From assembly GCA_017546245.1 (NCBI GenBank), contig JAFYXI010000019.1, positions 1-39,619 of the forward strand: a DNA stretch of 39,619 bases, in the 5' to 3' direction. The notes under the pieces are model-generated. The model made no database searches and was not told the origin of the DNA. It saw only the letters and a program-made list of their open reading frames with translations. Source of the DNA: Clostridia bacterium. GTDB lineage: Bacteria; Bacillota; Clostridia; UBA1381; UBA9506. The number at the start of each line of letters is the position of its first letter. Within the stretch, counting starts at the first letter, position 1. The position numbers were made by a program, and so were the translations under genes. Of the stretch, positions 1 through 8,430 are shown one piece after another.

Positions 1-1796
1 AGGAATTGACAGCAGATACATTTAAGATTGAAACAGATTATACAGAAGGTTCATTCTTAAAGCAGGCTTATGGCGATCAGAACACTGCAGCAGCAGTAAT
101 CATTGGCGATAATTACAAATATGGTTGGGCTAAAGAAGGTGCAGAAGATACTGCATACTTAGCTTCATTCCCATTTGGTGGCAGTGTACCGACAGAGCCT
201 CCGGCAACTGAAGCTCCTGCAACTGAAGCACCTGCAACTGAAGCTCCTGCAACTGAAGCTCCTGCAACTGAAGCTCCTGCAACTGAAGCACCTGCTACAG
301 AAGCACCTGCAACTGAAGCACCTGCAACTGAAGCTCCTGCAACTGAAGCTCCTGCTACAGAAGCACCTGCAACTGAAGCTCCTGCAACTGATGCTCCTGC
401 TACAGAAGCACCTGCTACAGAAGCACCTGCAACTGAAGCTCCTGCAACTGAAGCACCTGCAACCGAAGCTCCTGCTACAGAAGCACCTGCAACTGAAGCT
501 CCTGCAACTGATGCTCCTGCTACAGAAGCACCTGCTACAGAAGCACCTGCAACTGATGCTCCTGAAGTAACAGAGCCTCCGGCAGAAGTAGATGTTGAAT
601 TAAAAACAACTGTTGACGGTATCGCAGTAAATGCTTCAGCAGCCGGCGCTACTAAATTTATCATTACTATTACTGCTACTATCAATGATGAATTAGTAAC
701 TGAAACAATTGAAGTTGAAGCTGACGAAAACGGCGCAGCAACATATACATTTGAAGACCTCGTAACAGGTGCAGAATACAGCGTTTCTGTAACCGCAGCT
801 AACGATTTCGGTAGCAGCGCACCTGTAGTAGACGAAGCAACTCCTGATTATGTAGAACAGGAAGAAAACACAACTCCGTCACGCAGCGGCAGCAGCAGCG
901 GCGCATCTTCTTACACAGTTAAATTTAATGCAAACGGCGGCAGCGCTGTAAACAGCATTAAAGTTAAGAAAGGCGAAGCAGTAGCAGCTCCGGTTGAACC
1001 TACTAAAGATGGTTACACCTTTGATGGTTGGTACGCAGATGCAGCATTAACAACACCGTATGATTTTGCAGCAGCTGTAACCAAGGGCATCACATTGTAT
1101 GCTAAATGGGCAGAAGTTCCTGCAACTGATGATCCGGCAACAGATGCACCTGCAACTGACGAACCTGCTGCAGATTCAGCTCTGTTCTCTGACGTTGCTC
1201 CGACAGATTGGTTCTATGCAAACGTTCAGTACGTTGTTGAAAACAAATTGTTCAACGGCACAAGTGCTACAACATTTGATCCGAATGGAGCAGTAACACG
1301 TGCTATGATCGTAACAGTTCTTTACCGTGCAGCTGGCGAACCAGCTGTAGAAGCTACCTCAAGCTTTGCAGATGTAGCAGCAGATGCTTACTACTACAAT
1401 GCAGTTCTTTGGGCACAGGCTAACGGTATCGTTAAGGGTTATGATGATACAACATTCGGTCCTAACGACAGCATTACCCGTGAACAGTTAGCAGCAATCC
1501 TCTGGCGTTATGCCGGCAGTCCTTCTGCTACACTTACCTTAGATGGCTTTGCTGATGCTGGCGATGTTAGCGAGTATGCAGTAGAAGCTTTGGCATGGGC
1601 AGTAGAAAACGGCATTATGAGTGGTGTAGACGCTACTACAATCGCTCCTAAAGCAGTAGCTACTCGTGCACAGGTTGCTAAAATGCTTAACGTATATTTA
1701 GAATCTGTTAAGGCAGCAGCAGTTGAAGAAACTGTTGAAGAAGTTGTAGAAGAAGCAGCAGCTGAAGAAGCTGTTGAAGAAATTGCAGCTGAATAA
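1..1796 (+). CDS. S-layer-type surface protein with ATEAP repeats and three SLH domains (5' partial)
   Basis: The frame is open at the left edge, so the N terminus and signal peptide lie outside the window; the TTG at position 6 is probably internal. Numbering from that TTG: about 66 unrecognised residues, then 24 five-residue units of ATEAP or ATDAP (67-186), a fibronectin-III-like domain (about 194-280), a Ser-rich linker, an InlB B-repeat/Listeria-Bacteroides repeat (about 303-369, ending LYAKWAE), a short ATD-rich linker, three SLH domains (starting near 394, 454 and 513) and an acidic VEE-rich tail. SLH domains bind secondary cell wall polymers, so the protein is most likely held non-covalently on the outer wall. 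The TEAP tract resembles flexible, possibly glycosylated Pro/Thr stalks; that role is inferred. What the N-terminal part does is unknown. Confidence 0.85.
   Translation, partial: ELTADTFKIETDYTEGSFLKQAYGDQNTAAAVIIGDNYKYGWAKEGAEDTAYLASFPFGGSVPTEPPATEAPATEAPATEAPATEAPATEAPATEAPATEAPATEAPATEAPATEAPATEAPATEAPATDAPATEAPATEAPATEAPATEAPATEAPATEAPATEAPATDAPATEAPATEAPATDAPEVTEPPAEVDVELKTTVDGIAVNASAAGATKFIITITATINDELVTETIEVEADENGAATYTFEDLVTGAEYSVSVTAANDFGSSAPVVDEATPDYVEQEENTTPSRSGSSSGASSYTVKFNANGGSAVNSIKVKKGEAVAAPVEPTKDGYTFDGWYADAALTTPYDFAAAVTKGITLYAKWAEVPATDDPATDAPATDEPAADSALFSDVAPTDWFYANVQYVVENKLFNGTSATTFDPNGAVTRAMIVTVLYRAAGEPAVEATSSFADVAADAYYYNAVLWAQANGIVKGYDDTTFGPNDSITREQLAAILWRYAGSPSATLTLDGFADAGDVSEYAVEALAWAVENGIMSGVDATTIAPKAVATRAQVAKMLNVYLESVKAAAVEETVEEVVEEAAAEEAVEEIAAE
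204..563 (+). repeat. 15-nt tandem coding repeat, 24 units (ATEAP/ATDAP)
   Basis: There are exactly 24 in-frame 15-base units: 21 encode ATEAP and 3 encode ATDAP (units 13, 21 and 24). Synonymous variation (gct/gca, act/aca, one acc) marks individual units. Positions 345-436 and 465-556 are identical over 92 bases at an offset of 120 bases, meaning eight units were copied as a block. Such an array can change length by slippage or recombination. Confidence 0.95.
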
Positions 1797-1832
1797 TAAC
1801 TGATAAAATTAATTGTCCAGTGCAATAAACAG

Positions 1833-1865
1833 CAGGCGGTCGCATTTGCGACCGCCTGTTTTGCT
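1833..1865 (+). terminator. Intrinsic terminator of the SLH surface protein gene
   Basis: A GC-rich 12-bp perfect stem (CAGGCGGTCGCA and its complement) with a very tight loop is followed by a T-rich stretch, about 35 bases after the stop codon. Confidence 0.85.
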
Positions 1866-1944
1866 TTATAATAGTTTAGATTTTATAAGTATAGTTAGAA
1901 CATACAAAAAGTATTTTAAAACGTTATAATATAATTTTTAGCGT

Positions 1945-1984
1945 AAAAAAGCAGACTGTAAATCGTAATTAACAGTCTGCTTTT
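1945..1984 (-). terminator. Terminator after the OadG-like gene, probably bidirectional
   Basis: A 13-bp stem (aaaaGCAGACTGT paired with ACAGTCTGCtttt) has A-runs on one side and T-runs on the other, so it can work on both strands. It lies downstream of the minus-strand oadB/OadG-like pair and about 80 bases beyond the first terminator. The stretch between the SLH gene and the OadG-like gene holds these two hairpins and otherwise only AT-rich sequence. Confidence 0.75.
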
Positions 1985-2045
1985 AGTGTTCTATTCATTT
2001 GAGATAATACTTATATAATATATTAAAACTTATGTTTACAGAGTT

Positions 2046-2171
2046 TTATTTAAATGCCTTGTTCATTATTTTTATCACTATAAATATTATTAATATGACT
2101 GTAAAGATGCCTGTCATTCCTGTAACTGCCATAGGCAGAGTTTCTAAAAAAGCATCAAAATTTATATTCAT
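2046..2171 (-). CDS. OadG-related small subunit of a sodium-pump decarboxylase
   Basis: This 41-codon frame begins MNINFDAFLETLP and ends NKAFK, preceded by the ribosome binding site AAAGGTGAT. It has one hydrophobic segment (about residues 14-34, rich in Ile, Val and Phe) followed by a short basic end. That shape, MxxTGMxGIF before a run of aliphatic residues, fits the small gamma (OadG/MmdD-like) subunits that anchor and stabilise Na+-translocating decarboxylases. It starts about 30 bases after oadB on the same strand and is followed by a terminator, so the two are very likely co-transcribed. Family assignment rests on topology, size and context, since so short a protein carries few diagnostic residues. 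Confidence 0.75.
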   Translation of the reverse strand: MNINFDAFLETLPMAVTGMTGIFTVILIIFIVIKIMNKAFK

Positions 2172-2202
2172 AATTTAAATCACCTTTCTAAATTGTTTGA
2201 CA

Positions 2203-3324
2203 TTAACCGATTAAAGCAATAATTAATCCACCGGCAATAACAGAAGCAATCTGACCGGAAACGTTTGCACCGGCTGCGTGCATCAGCAAAAAGTTACTTG
2301 GGTCTTCTGCAAGTCCCATTTTATGAACAACACGGGAGGACATCGGAAAAGCCGAGATTCCCGCAGCACCAATCATAGGATTAACCTTCTTTTTAGCAAA
2401 AAGATTTATAATTTTAGCAAAGCATACGCCGCCGACGGTATCGAATATAAAAGCTACAAGTCCTAATGCCAAAATCATAAGTGTTTCGGTGGTTAAAAAC
2501 ATATCTGCGCGCATTTTTGAAGCAACCGAAATTCCAAGCAGGATAGTTATAAGGTTTGCAAGCTCTTTTTGAGCTGTCTGCGACAACATATTTAAAACAC
2601 CGCATTCGCGAATAAGATTTCCGAACATTAAAAATCCGATTAATGCAACCGAACGGGGTGCAACTATTCCGGCAGCAATTGTAACAATAATCGGGAACAT
2701 AATTTTTGTCAGCTTTGAAACTGAGTTTTGTTTATATTCCATGCGGATTTTTCGTTCTTTTTGTGTTGTAATAAGCTTAATAACAGGCGGCTGAATAATC
2801 GGAACAAGTGCCATATATGAATATGCGGCAACGATTATTGCACCTACATATTTTGAGTTGAAATAGTTTGCTACAAAAATTGATGTAGGACCATCAGCTG
2901 CGCCGATTATAGCAATAGACGCTGCATCTTTTAAGTCAAAGCCGAGTAATGCTGCAAGACTTAAAGTAAAGAAAATTCCAAATTGTGCAAATACTCCGAA
3001 AAACATAAGCTTTGGATTGGTAAGCAACGGTTCAAAATCAATCATAGCACCAATGCCTATAAACAGCAAAAGCGGAAACAGTTCGTTTGCTATTCCGGCA
3101 TTAAATAAAATATCAATTGCGCCGACCTCTTCAACACCGTTGTGAATTTGAGTAATCGCACCGGATAACGGCAAGTTTACTAAGATTGCTCCGAAGCCTA
3201 ACGGTAAAAGCAGAGTAGGCTCCATATCTTTTTTTATGGCGAGATAAATTAAAACTCCGCCAATTGCCCACATTATAATTTGCGGGATAGTAATGTTTTG
3301 AAAGTTTTCAAAAATTTCTAACAT
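2203..3324 (-). CDS. oadB: Sodium ion-translocating decarboxylase subunit beta (OadB/GcdB/MmdB family)
   Basis: The 373-residue, very hydrophobic protein has about ten membrane segments and the family's hallmark motifs: AADGPT (Asp144, equivalent to the essential membrane Asp) and near the end NPMIGAAGISAFPMSSRV. Beta subunits couple decarboxylation of carboxybiotin to Na+ export across the membrane, making a sodium gradient in fermenters. A small OadG-like gene follows, but no alpha/carboxyltransferase or biotin carrier gene lies nearby, so the substrate (oxaloacetate, methylmalonyl-CoA or glutaconyl-CoA) cannot be told from here. The start ATG follows a GAAAGGA ribosome binding site and a consensus-like promoter. 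Family sure; symbol is for the family. Confidence 0.93.
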   Translation of the reverse strand: MLEIFENFQNITIPQIIMWAIGGVLIYLAIKKDMEPTLLLPLGFGAILVNLPLSGAITQIHNGVEEVGAIDILFNAGIANELFPLLLFIGIGAMIDFEPLLTNPKLMFFGVFAQFGIFFTLSLAALLGFDLKDAASIAIIGAADGPTSIFVANYFNSKYVGAIIVAAYSYMALVPIIQPPVIKLITTQKERKIRMEYKQNSVSKLTKIMFPIIVTIAAGIVAPRSVALIGFLMFGNLIRECGVLNMLSQTAQKELANLITILLGISVASKMRADMFLTTETLMILALGLVAFIFDTVGGVCFAKIINLFAKKKVNPMIGAAGISAFPMSSRVVHKMGLAEDPSNFLLMHAAGANVSGQIASVIAGGLIIALIG

Positions 3325-3361
3325 TTTACATTTCCTTTCTTATTAAATTTTTAACAGATAA

Positions 3362-3390
3362 ATTATACCATATTAACATTTTTTTTGCAA
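3362..3390 (-). promoter_or_regulatory. Sigma-A promoter of oadB
   Basis: Read on the minus strand: TTGCAA (3385-3390), a 17-base spacer, and a perfect TATAAT (3362-3367), about 40 bases before the oadB start codon. Confidence 0.75.
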
Positions 3391-3450
3391 CCATAAAACA
3401 CCATATAAAGTATATTTTGCAAGTTATATACAAAAAATATCCCATTTGTA

Positions 3451-3479
3451 TTGAACAAAAATATATATTGTGGTATAAT
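3451..3479 (+). promoter_or_regulatory. Sigma-A promoter of the PfkB-kinase gene
   Basis: TTGAAC (3451-3456), 17-base spacer, perfect TATAAT (3474-3479), about 55 bases before the kinase ATG. It diverges from the oadB promoter; the two -35 boxes are about 60 bases apart. Confidence 0.8.
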
Positions 3480-3533
3480 ATAAATGTTATTAGCCAAATT
3501 ATTACAAAACATTATTTATTGGAGGAATAAAAA

Positions 3534-4619
3534 ATGAAATATTCAGAACAATTTGCGGCAAAGAAAGAATTAATTGCAAAAAAAACAGTTTGCGTTGGTT
3601 TTGACGGATTTGTAGATTTAATTATTCGTCCCGTAAAAACCCGTGCTGATGAAAAAACTTGTACATATTTTGATACAATCGACCAGTTTGGCGAAAAAAT
3701 TACAAGTCTGGCAGGTCGTAGCGGTAACGTTGAATTGGTTGTTCAAAATACCGATTTTGGCGGTTGCGGTCCACACTATGCAAACGGTCTTGCTAATATG
3801 GGGGTCGGTGTTACCTGTATAGGCGCAATGGGCTATCCGACTGTTAATCCTGTGTTCGACCTTAATCATAACTGTAAACTTGTAACTGTCAGCGAACCAG
3901 GATACTCATATGTATTTGAGTTTGGCGATGGAAAGGTTATTATGAGTGATGTTGAAAAAATCAGTCAGCTAAAATGGAACGATTTAATTGAACGTATAAG
4001 CGTTGATGAAATGGTTGAATATTTTGATGGCGCAGATATTATAACTTTGGTTAACTGGAGTTATTTGGTTCATTTTCATGAAATTTATGAAAAGTTTTTG
4101 GAAATTGTTATGCCCAGATTATCTAAAAAAGACAGAAAAATATATATAGATATTGCAGACTGTGCTAAACGCCAGCCCGATGAAATTAAAGCTGCACTTA
4201 AAATGTTTGGCAAATACAGCCAATATGCACCTACTTATTTAGGTCTTAATAAAAGCGAAGCTATGGTAATGCATTCAATCTTGTGCGAAGGTGATTACAA
4301 TGGTTCTTTAGCGATTGCAAAGGCTATTAAAGATTATTCGGGTATAGGTACAGTTGTTATCCATCCGGTAGACAGCGCTGCTGCTGTATTTGACGGCGGC
4401 GAAATAGAGGTTAATGGTATTCTTTGTGAAAATCCCAAAAAGACAACCGGTGGCGGAGATAACTTTAATTCAGGTTTTTGTGCAGGACTTTTGGCAGAGC
4501 TTGATATTAAAAGCTGCTTAATCAGCGGAATGACAACATCATATTTATATGTTAAAAACGGAAAATGCAACAGCTTTGATGATATTGCTGAAGCAATGAA
4601 AATGTATGATGGCAGATAA
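3534..4619 (+). CDS. PfkB/ribokinase-family carbohydrate kinase, substrate unknown
   Basis: A 361-residue cytosolic protein starting after an ideal GGAGG site. The C-terminal PfkB signature TTGGGDNFNSG contains the catalytic-base Asp309 and the anion hole. The N-terminal half has a glycine-rich sugar-site segment (DFGGCGPHYANGLANMG, about residues 74-90). The family phosphorylates sugars or nucleosides with ATP. It is longer than typical ribokinases (about 300), with an insertion in the middle (about 140-210) of unclear role. It differs clearly from the KDG kinase at 9160 in this window. Neighbouring genes encode a lipoprotein and transporters and do not reveal the substrate. Confidence 0.85.
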   Translation: MKYSEQFAAKKELIAKKTVCVGFDGFVDLIIRPVKTRADEKTCTYFDTIDQFGEKITSLAGRSGNVELVVQNTDFGGCGPHYANGLANMGVGVTCIGAMGYPTVNPVFDLNHNCKLVTVSEPGYSYVFEFGDGKVIMSDVEKISQLKWNDLIERISVDEMVEYFDGADIITLVNWSYLVHFHEIYEKFLEIVMPRLSKKDRKIYIDIADCAKRQPDEIKAALKMFGKYSQYAPTYLGLNKSEAMVMHSILCEGDYNGSLAIAKAIKDYSGIGTVVIHPVDSAAAVFDGGEIEVNGILCENPKKTTGGGDNFNSGFCAGLLAELDIKSCLISGMTTSYLYVKNGKCNSFDDIAEAMKMYDGR

Positions 4620-4651
4620 TTAATTATTATAACATGCAAGGGGCGATATTA

Positions 4652-5902
4652 ATGAAAACGTTTAAAACTATATCTTTGGTTTTAATTATGCTCTTAGTTG
4701 GTTCAATATTATCGGGTTGTATAGCAAATGTTAGCGAATTGAAAATTAACAGCGACGGTAGCGGCTCGTGTATGCTTTATGCCGGAATGTCAGAAAAAGC
4801 ATATTCATTATATGAAGAACTTGCTGCAGAAGAAGTCGTGGAAGTGAATTACGATGGAATGATGCAGTTTACGTATGAAGGTAAAAAATACGTCGGTCAT
4901 ACCACGCCATTTAATTTTGATAATATCGAAGAACTTAACGAAACTCTTTCGCAACACGGAAACGCTACAAATGTGGATATGGGTCAGATAAGTTTTTCAA
5001 AATCTGAAGACGGAAAGCTAACATTTACATTATCTACCAATGCAGACACCGGCAACACTCAATCTTTAGAGGAAGAAAGTCAATCATATACTGCTGATTT
5101 AGATGAAGAAACGCAAAAAGAAGTAGAAGAAATGCTTAAATCGATAGTAATGATTTTAGATATAGAGTTTCCTGAAAAAGTTGAACAGATTGCAGGCGTT
5201 AAACCGGACGGTATAACGATAAAGGATAAAAAATTAGTCATAGACTTTTTAAAGCTTGCAATGTCGTTAGACGGAAAGAGTGAAACCTTTGCCTTTGTAA
5301 GTTCAATTCCAAACATGATCGACAAAAGTGTAAAGCAAATTACGTTTACAGATGTTGAAGAAAAAGATTGGTACTACAATCAAATTATGGATATGGCAAA
5401 TAAAGGTCTTTTAAACGGAAAGGGTAATAATCTGTTTTGCCCCGATGACACAATGACAAAAGCTGAGTTTGTAACAGTAGCAGCTAAAATTTTATATGAT
5501 GATAAAATTACATTAAATCTTTTAAATGGTGATGTAAATATATGGTGGGATAAGTATTACAGAGCTTGTATTAACAATGCTGTTTTTTCTGAAGAAAAGT
5601 TAAAATATGATACAATGTCAGAAGGAATGCAAAGACAAGAAATGGCTTTGGTTGCTTATGGACTTTTGAAAGATTCGGGAAGCATCGACGAAATAAATAC
5701 TTATGAAATAAGTAAAAAAATTCCTGATTTTGAAATGGTTAACGAACAATTTAAAGAAGCGGTTGCTTGCTGCTATAATTTAGGTATACTTTGCGGCACA
5801 GATGAAAAAGGCTCCTTTAATCCTGACGGCACATTAACCAGGGCGGCAGCATCGACTGTTATTTACAGAATTATGAACCCTGATACTAGAATTATAAAGT
5901 GA
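4652..5902 (+). CDS. SLH-domain lipoprotein
   Basis: The start is set at the ATG after the AAGGGG site; an in-frame ATG 18 bases upstream has no such site. Of 416 residues, the first about 23 form a lipoprotein signal peptide with lipobox LSGC, so the mature protein should be lipid-anchored on the outer face of the membrane. An Asp/Glu/Ser-rich middle (about 25-220) includes a segment on linear folding (residues near ELKINSDGSGSC) typical of LppM-like/DUF lipoproteins of Clostridia, which I cannot name firmly. The C-terminal half carries SLH-like repeats: TFTDVEEKDWYYNQI onward, a weak middle one, and a last one ending FNPDGTLTRAAASTVIYRIM. It could link membrane and wall polymer. It sits 32 bases after the kinase. 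Confidence 0.8.
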   Translation: MKTFKTISLVLIMLLVGSILSGCIANVSELKINSDGSGSCMLYAGMSEKAYSLYEELAAEEVVEVNYDGMMQFTYEGKKYVGHTTPFNFDNIEELNETLSQHGNATNVDMGQISFSKSEDGKLTFTLSTNADTGNTQSLEEESQSYTADLDEETQKEVEEMLKSIVMILDIEFPEKVEQIAGVKPDGITIKDKKLVIDFLKLAMSLDGKSETFAFVSSIPNMIDKSVKQITFTDVEEKDWYYNQIMDMANKGLLNGKGNNLFCPDDTMTKAEFVTVAAKILYDDKITLNLLNGDVNIWWDKYYRACINNAVFSEEKLKYDTMSEGMQRQEMALVAYGLLKDSGSIDEINTYEISKKIPDFEMVNEQFKEAVACCYNLGILCGTDEKGSFNPDGTLTRAAASTVIYRIMNPDTRIIK

Positions 5903-5949
5903 TATATTTAACTTTAAAAGGCAAATTTATCAAGAAAGGGCATTTATAA

Positions 5950-7350
5950 ATGGAAAATTTTATATCGGACATCAATAATATGCTATACGGATATATTTTA
6001 ATTATTCTACTTATAGCAGGTGGGTTATATTTTACATTCAGAACAAAATTCGCGCAATTCAGATTATTGAAAGCGCAATTTAAAGCAGTTAGCGAAAAGC
6101 CGTCTGATGAAAAAAGTATATCATCGTTTCAGGCTCTTATGGTATCTACCGCATCACGTGTCGGCACGGGTAACATTATAGGTGTTTCTACGGCATTGTG
6201 CTTAGGTGGATTTGGTTCTGTTTTCTGGATGTGGATTATTGCAATAGTTGGCGGCGCGTCGGCACTTATAGAAAGCACACTTGCGCAGATATATAAAAGA
6301 AAAGGCGCAAACGGCAGCTTTTACGGCGGTCCGGCATATTATATTGAATCCGGTTTAAAAAGCAAAGGTTTAGCAATTATATTTTCTGTATTTTTAATTT
6401 TAACTTATGGTTTCGGATTTAATATGCTGGCTTCATATAACTTACAATCTACATTTTCGGGATATAGTTTTTACAATGAAAATTATACTCCGTGGATAAT
6501 CGGTTTGGTTATTGCCGTTATTGTTTTATATTGTCTTTTGGGTGGCGGCAAAAGAATCGTAAAAGTAACAGGATTTTTAGTGCCGGTAATGGGCGTTATT
6601 TATGTGGCGGTTGCGCTTTTTATAATTTTAAAAAACTTTAATATGCTTCCGGGAGTATTTAGCAGAATCTTTACAGATGCATTCGATTTGAAAGCTATTT
6701 TCGGCGGTTTTAGCGGTTCGTGTGTGATGTACGGTATAAAACGCGGATTATTCAGTAATGAGGCCGGTGTTGGTTCTGCCCCTAATGCTTCTGCAACTGC
6801 TGAAGTAAATCATCCGATTACACAAGGCTTGGTGCAGATTTTATCCGTATTTATTGACACTTTATTAATGTGCTCGGCTACTGCATTTATGTGTTTGTGT
6901 TCGGGTGTCGAGCCGGCTGCCGAACTTTCGGGCGCACCATATGTTCAGGCGGCGTTAGGAAATGTATTAGGTGCATTTGGTCCTGTGTTTATAACCGTTG
7001 CCATGATTCTTTTTGCATTTACTACATTGTTGGGTAACCTTTTCTATGTTGAACAGTGCATATTCTATCTTACAAAAAAAGTACCGGGTAAAATGTTTAA
7101 AAGAATATATTATGTTATTGCATCAATGGTAATTTTTCTCGGGTCGGGTCTTAGTGCGGACTTGTTATGGAATATTGCTGATGTTACAATGGGTGCAATG
7201 ACAATAATAAATATGCCTGCTATAATTATTTTAAGCAGATATGCATTAAGAGCTCTTAAAGATTTTGAAAATAAGTATCGGGCAGGAAAACCTTTAGAAT
7301 TTCGTGCGTCTGATATTGATTTACCCCATGAGGTAGATTGTTGGAAATAA
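5950..7350 (+). CDS. Alanine/glycine:cation symporter family protein (AgcS)
   Basis: A 466-residue polytopic membrane protein with the signature SSFQALMVSTASRVGTGNI (about residues 58-76), the substrate- and Na+-site region of the sodium:alanine symporter family (PF01235), and the later conserved stretch GLFSNEAGVGSAPNASATA. Members import alanine or glycine, sometimes other small amino acids, with Na+ or H+. It begins 47 bases after the lipoprotein gene without an obvious terminator between, so it may share that transcript. Family assignment is firm; the exact amino acid is not visible. Confidence 0.93.
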   Translation: MENFISDINNMLYGYILIILLIAGGLYFTFRTKFAQFRLLKAQFKAVSEKPSDEKSISSFQALMVSTASRVGTGNIIGVSTALCLGGFGSVFWMWIIAIVGGASALIESTLAQIYKRKGANGSFYGGPAYYIESGLKSKGLAIIFSVFLILTYGFGFNMLASYNLQSTFSGYSFYNENYTPWIIGLVIAVIVLYCLLGGGKRIVKVTGFLVPVMGVIYVAVALFIILKNFNMLPGVFSRIFTDAFDLKAIFGGFSGSCVMYGIKRGLFSNEAGVGSAPNASATAEVNHPITQGLVQILSVFIDTLLMCSATAFMCLCSGVEPAAELSGAPYVQAALGNVLGAFGPVFITVAMILFAFTTLLGNLFYVEQCIFYLTKKVPGKMFKRIYYVIASMVIFLGSGLSADLLWNIADVTMGAMTIINMPAIIILSRYALRALKDFENKYRAGKPLEFRASDIDLPHEVDCWK

Positions 7351-7376
7351 GTTTTTGTATATACTAGGAGATAAAA

Positions 7377-8312
7377 ATGGAAACTAAAAAGAATAAATTT
7401 TTAACAAATCGTTTTTTTGTGGCAATTTCTGCGTTGATTTGCTGTGCGCTCTGGGGGAGTGCGACACCTTTTATAAAAGTCGGATATGAATTGATTTTAC
7501 CTGAGCAGACAACTGCCTCTACAATACTTTTTGCAGGCATAAGATTTGCGATTGCAGGTATCGTTACTGTTTTAATTTACAGCATTGCAAGAAGGACTTT
7601 TCTTTATCCTAAAAAAGAAAATTGGGGAAGAATAGCTGTTGTAAGCTGTAGTCAAACCATAATTCAGTATATGTTGTTTTTTATAGGTCTTGCTAATACA
7701 AGCGGAGTAAAGGGTACAATAATAAGCGGCTCAAATGCATTTTTTGCAATGCTTGTCGCTTGTCTGATTTTCAGGCAGGAAAAAATTACATTTAAAAAGG
7801 TTATAGCTTGTATTATAGGTTTTGCCGGAATAGTTGTTGTTAATCTTAACGGTCTTGATTTTAATATGACACTTACCGGAGAAGGGTTTGTATTGTTTTC
7901 ATCAATTTCTTATGCATTTTCATCGGCGTTTATGAAAAAGTATTCATCGTATGAAGACCCGGTTGTAATAAGCGGTTATCAGTTTATTTTAGGTGGGGCG
8001 GTTATGATGATAATAGGTGTTGTTTCAGGTGGAAAAGTTATTTTCGAAACAACTCAGGCGGTAGCGGTACTTATTTATTTGGCATTTGTTTCGGCAATTT
8101 CATATTCTCTGTGGGGGGTACTTTTAAAATACAATTCGGTTTCTAAGGTAACAATTTATACGTTTACAACACCGGTTTTTGGTGTTCTTTTATCTGCCGT
8201 TATGCTTACTGAACAAAGCAATGTAACGCCGATAAATCTTTTGATTACACTCATTTTGGTTTGTACAGGTATATTGATTTTAAACTATAAAAAAGACGAC
8301 TTAATAAAGTAA
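7377..8312 (+). CDS. EamA-family (drug/metabolite transporter superfamily) permease
   Basis: The 311-residue protein has about ten hydrophobic segments arranged as two EamA repeats; the first begins ALICCALWGSATPFIKVGYE and the second near GFVLFSSISYAFSSAFMKKY. EamA proteins usually export amino acids or other small metabolites. The gene starts 26 bases after the AgcS gene with an AGGAG site, so the symporter and exporter are probably co-expressed. The substrate cannot be read from the sequence. Confidence 0.88.
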   Translation: METKKNKFLTNRFFVAISALICCALWGSATPFIKVGYELILPEQTTASTILFAGIRFAIAGIVTVLIYSIARRTFLYPKKENWGRIAVVSCSQTIIQYMLFFIGLANTSGVKGTIISGSNAFFAMLVACLIFRQEKITFKKVIACIIGFAGIVVVNLNGLDFNMTLTGEGFVLFSSISYAFSSAFMKKYSSYEDPVVISGYQFILGGAVMMIIGVVSGGKVIFETTQAVAVLIYLAFVSAISYSLWGVLLKYNSVSKVTIYTFTTPVFGVLLSAVMLTEQSNVTPINLLITLILVCTGILILNYKKDDLIK

Positions 8313-8389
8313 TATACTTTAAATATAAAACTTGGTCATACTTACCAAAAATATTGGCGAATATATTAAAAAAATATGTAATACACTTC

Positions 8390-8418
8390 TTGACCGAATG
8401 CCTATATTGTGATAAAAT
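8390..8418 (+). promoter_or_regulatory. Sigma-A promoter of the KDPG aldolase / KDG kinase operon
   Basis: TTGACC (8390-8395), 17-base spacer, TAAAAT (8413-8418), 60 bases before the aldolase start codon. The preceding intergenic stretch (from 8313) also has a loose inverted repeat TTGGT...ACCAA at 8332-8348. Confidence 0.75.
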
Positions 8419-8430
8419 ATTTAGTAGGTT

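Noticed and set aside
204-563. CRISPR-like regular repeats
   Set aside because: Units are contiguous, in-frame and coding, without unique spacers.
113-685. 190-residue minus-strand frame with ASVAG repeats opposite the surface protein gene
   Set aside because: It is the mirror of the ATEAP repeat: a stop-free 15-base unit on one strand is stop-free on the other too. No ribosome site, and real domains lie on the plus strand.
3325-3533. Riboswitch or small RNA between divergent oadB and kinase genes
   Set aside because: Only two promoters and AT-rich sequence; no conserved structured core seen.
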